From: Acidobacteriota bacterium
GTDB lineage: Bacteria > Acidobacteriota > Blastocatellia > Pyrinomonadales > Pyrinomonadaceae
Length of the DNA stretch: 50,732 bases
Direction: 5' to 3'
NCBI GenBank assembly: GCA_019239425.1
Contig: JAFAZX010000074.1
Location: forward strand, 1-50,732
The notes beneath the pieces are model-generated. The model did not search any database and was not told where the DNA came from. It saw only the letters and a program-made list of their open reading frames with translations. Position numbers and translations under genes: made by a program. This document shows positions 49,860-50,732 of this stretch, one piece after another; the first letter of the stretch is position 1, and each line of letters starts with the position of its first letter.

Positions 49860-50231
49860 ATGAAGAGAGTCGCACTCGTCATTTCGGTCGCCGCGGCGGC
49901 GCTGCTCGCGGCGGCGCTCGCCTACGGCGCGGCCGCGCCGGCGACGAAGACGCACCAGTTCCGCTGCACGGACAAGAACACGTCCCTCTACTTCCTCGTC
50001 TACGAGCGGGACGGGAAGCTCGACGGTGGACACCTGTACGTCGAGAACATGCAGGTCGGCGTGCTCACGGCCGAGTGGGCCGGCACCGGCGTCATCAACG
50101 CCAAGCTGGCCGGCAACACCGCCAACAACATCTCCTTCCACCTCCACCGCACCCTCAAGAAAGTCCTCGTCGTCAACTCCTCCACCCCGCAGCGCGTCGA
50201 GGTCTGCGCGGCGGACTATAAGTACCAGTAG
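49860..50231 (+). CDS. Small secreted protein of unknown function
   Basis: The 123-residue product has a signal peptide (MKRVALVISVAAAALLAAAL, cleaved near YGAAA) and a compact mature domain with two Cys (FRCTDKN and VEVCAADY), which may form a disulfide. No family is recognised. AAGGAGGAACCGC precedes the ATG, a strong ribosome-binding site. It is divergent from glnE and lies between glnE and glnA; its stop codon is inside a GTAGGCA heptad. Confidence 0.75.
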   Translation: MKRVALVISVAAAALLAAALAYGAAAPATKTHQFRCTDKNTSLYFLVYERDGKLDGGHLYVENMQVGVLTAEWAGTGVINAKLAGNTANNISFHLHRTLKKVLVVNSSTPQRVEVCAADYKYQ

Positions 50232-50377
50232 GCAGTAGGCAGATGGCAGTAGGCAGTTAAGACAAAAGACATCCCGAAGGAATCGGGGGCGGCGAGTTGA
50301 GAAGCTCGCCGCCCCCGATTCCTTCGTCTGCATTCGCAAATGGCAAACTGCCTACTGCCGTCTGCCTACTGCCTACT
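50226..50377. repeat. Heptad hairpin (GTAGGCA type) enclosing a 22-bp perfect stem
   Basis: The left arm from 50226 (CAGTAGGCAGTAGGCAGATG, containing the upstream stop) pairs with the right arm 50345-50377. Inside is a perfect 22-bp hairpin, 50275-50296 with 50305-50326, around CGAAGGAATCGGGGGCGGCG. It ends 4 bases from the glnA stop codon. Confidence 0.85.
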
Positions 50378-50381
50378 TCTC

Positions 50382-50732
50382 TTAAATATCAAAGTAGAGC
50401 GAGTACTCCAGCGGGTGCGGGCGCATCCGCATGGGGTTGATCTCCTTCTCGCGCTTGTAGCTGATCCAGCGGTCGATGAGCTGCGGCGTGAAGACCTCGC
50501 CTTTGAGCAGGAACTCGTGGTCGTTCTCCAGAGCCTTGAGCGACTCGTCGAGCGAGCCGGGCAAGGAGGGGACGTTCTTCAGCTCCTCGGGCGCGAGGTC
50601 GTAGATGTCCTTGTCGAGCGGCTCGCCCGGGTCGATGCGGTTCTGCACGCCGTCGAGGCCGGCCATCAGCATCGCCGAGAAGGCGAGGTACGGGTTGCAG
50701 GACGGGTCGGGCGGACGGAACTCCAGGCGCTT
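50382..50732 (-). CDS. glnA: Type I glutamine synthetase, C-terminal part, cut by window edge
   Basis: The minus strand from the window edge to the stop at 50382 reads as the end of GlnA: RPPDPSCNPYLAFSAMLMAG, then GVQNRIDPGEPLDKDIYDLA, and ends EYSLYFDI. The enzyme makes glutamine from glutamate, ammonia and ATP. The segment DIYDLAPEE matches the adenylylation loop (NLYDLPPEE type), with the Tyr that GlnE modifies. The glnE gene lies about 630 bases downstream on the same strand, with one small gene on the opposite strand between them. The N-terminal part is outside the window. Confidence 0.95.
   Translation of the reverse strand, partial: KRLEFRPPDPSCNPYLAFSAMLMAGLDGVQNRIDPGEPLDKDIYDLAPEELKNVPSLPGSLDESLKALENDHEFLLKGEVFTPQLIDRWISYKREKEINPMRMRPHPLEYSLYFDI

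Overview
Most of this window (about 2,640 to the right end) reads as the chromosome of a high-GC acidobacterium, probably of the class Blastocatellia. Evidence: a von Willebrand-type protein of the acidobacterial VWFA-related family (6756-8000), a secreted protein with a PA-IL/LecA-like C-terminal domain (5655-6518), several Ser/Thr kinases, many secreted TPR proteins, and a very strong third-position GC bias. The left end differs. Positions 1-556 (a partial YggT gene, a TTGACA-type promoter and tRNA-Ala with anticodon CGC) look alphaproteobacterial. They are followed by a small patch of lower GC (557-2640) holding an HNH endonuclease, a second tRNA-3'-end-like sequence and two orphan genes. 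So the left edge is either a horizontal-transfer junction at a tRNA gene or an assembly chimera.

Layout. 2686-8000: secreted carboxylesterase, SAM O-methyltransferase, LecA-like secreted protein, VWA protein. 8319-11389 (minus): Schlafen/AlbA-type ATP-binding protein and an ABC-type membrane protein. 11463-14650: DinB-like protein, folK, panB and panC (folate and pantothenate synthesis). 15145-21007: a phospho-signalling block of FHA-TM-serine protease, kinase, PP2C phosphatase and kinase. 21148-25078: two paralogous secreted proteins and a large TPR protein. 25299-30615: a three-subunit molybdenum hydroxylase of the 4-hydroxybenzoyl-CoA reductase type, with a MocA-like cofactor cytidylyltransferase. 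30612-33658: cyanophycinase-like peptidase, DJ-1/PfpI protein, a cysteine-less thioredoxin-fold protein and Maf. 33757-36131: DUF721, gatC and gatA. 36347-40076: ECF sigma factor, membrane-anchored putative anti-sigma, a secreted unknown and a duplicated outer-membrane beta-barrel. 40160-46565: SRPBCC protein, large M14 carboxypeptidase, small membrane and zinc-ribbon proteins, an alpha/beta-hydrolase fragment and a trypsin-like protease. 46791-50732: glnE and the 3' end of glnA, with a small secreted protein between them.

The most unusual feature is not a gene. Between genes lie at least 13 inverted repeats whose arms are built from tandem 7-bp units (GTGCTGG, GTAGGCA, GAATGGT, GATGAGT, GTGAGCC, GGATGAA), plus four hairpins with an 8-bp period (NCACAGAG). 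Many include the stop codon of the upstream gene in the left arm, and several end a few bases before the next start codon, where no Shine-Dalgarno sequence is visible. They may be a family of post-transcriptional or mobile elements comparable in form to cyanobacterial heptamer repeats. A separate MITE-like element (8084-8292), a 33-bp perfect palindrome (5421-5511) and a nested palindrome array (46574-46795) add to this repeat-rich intergenic landscape.
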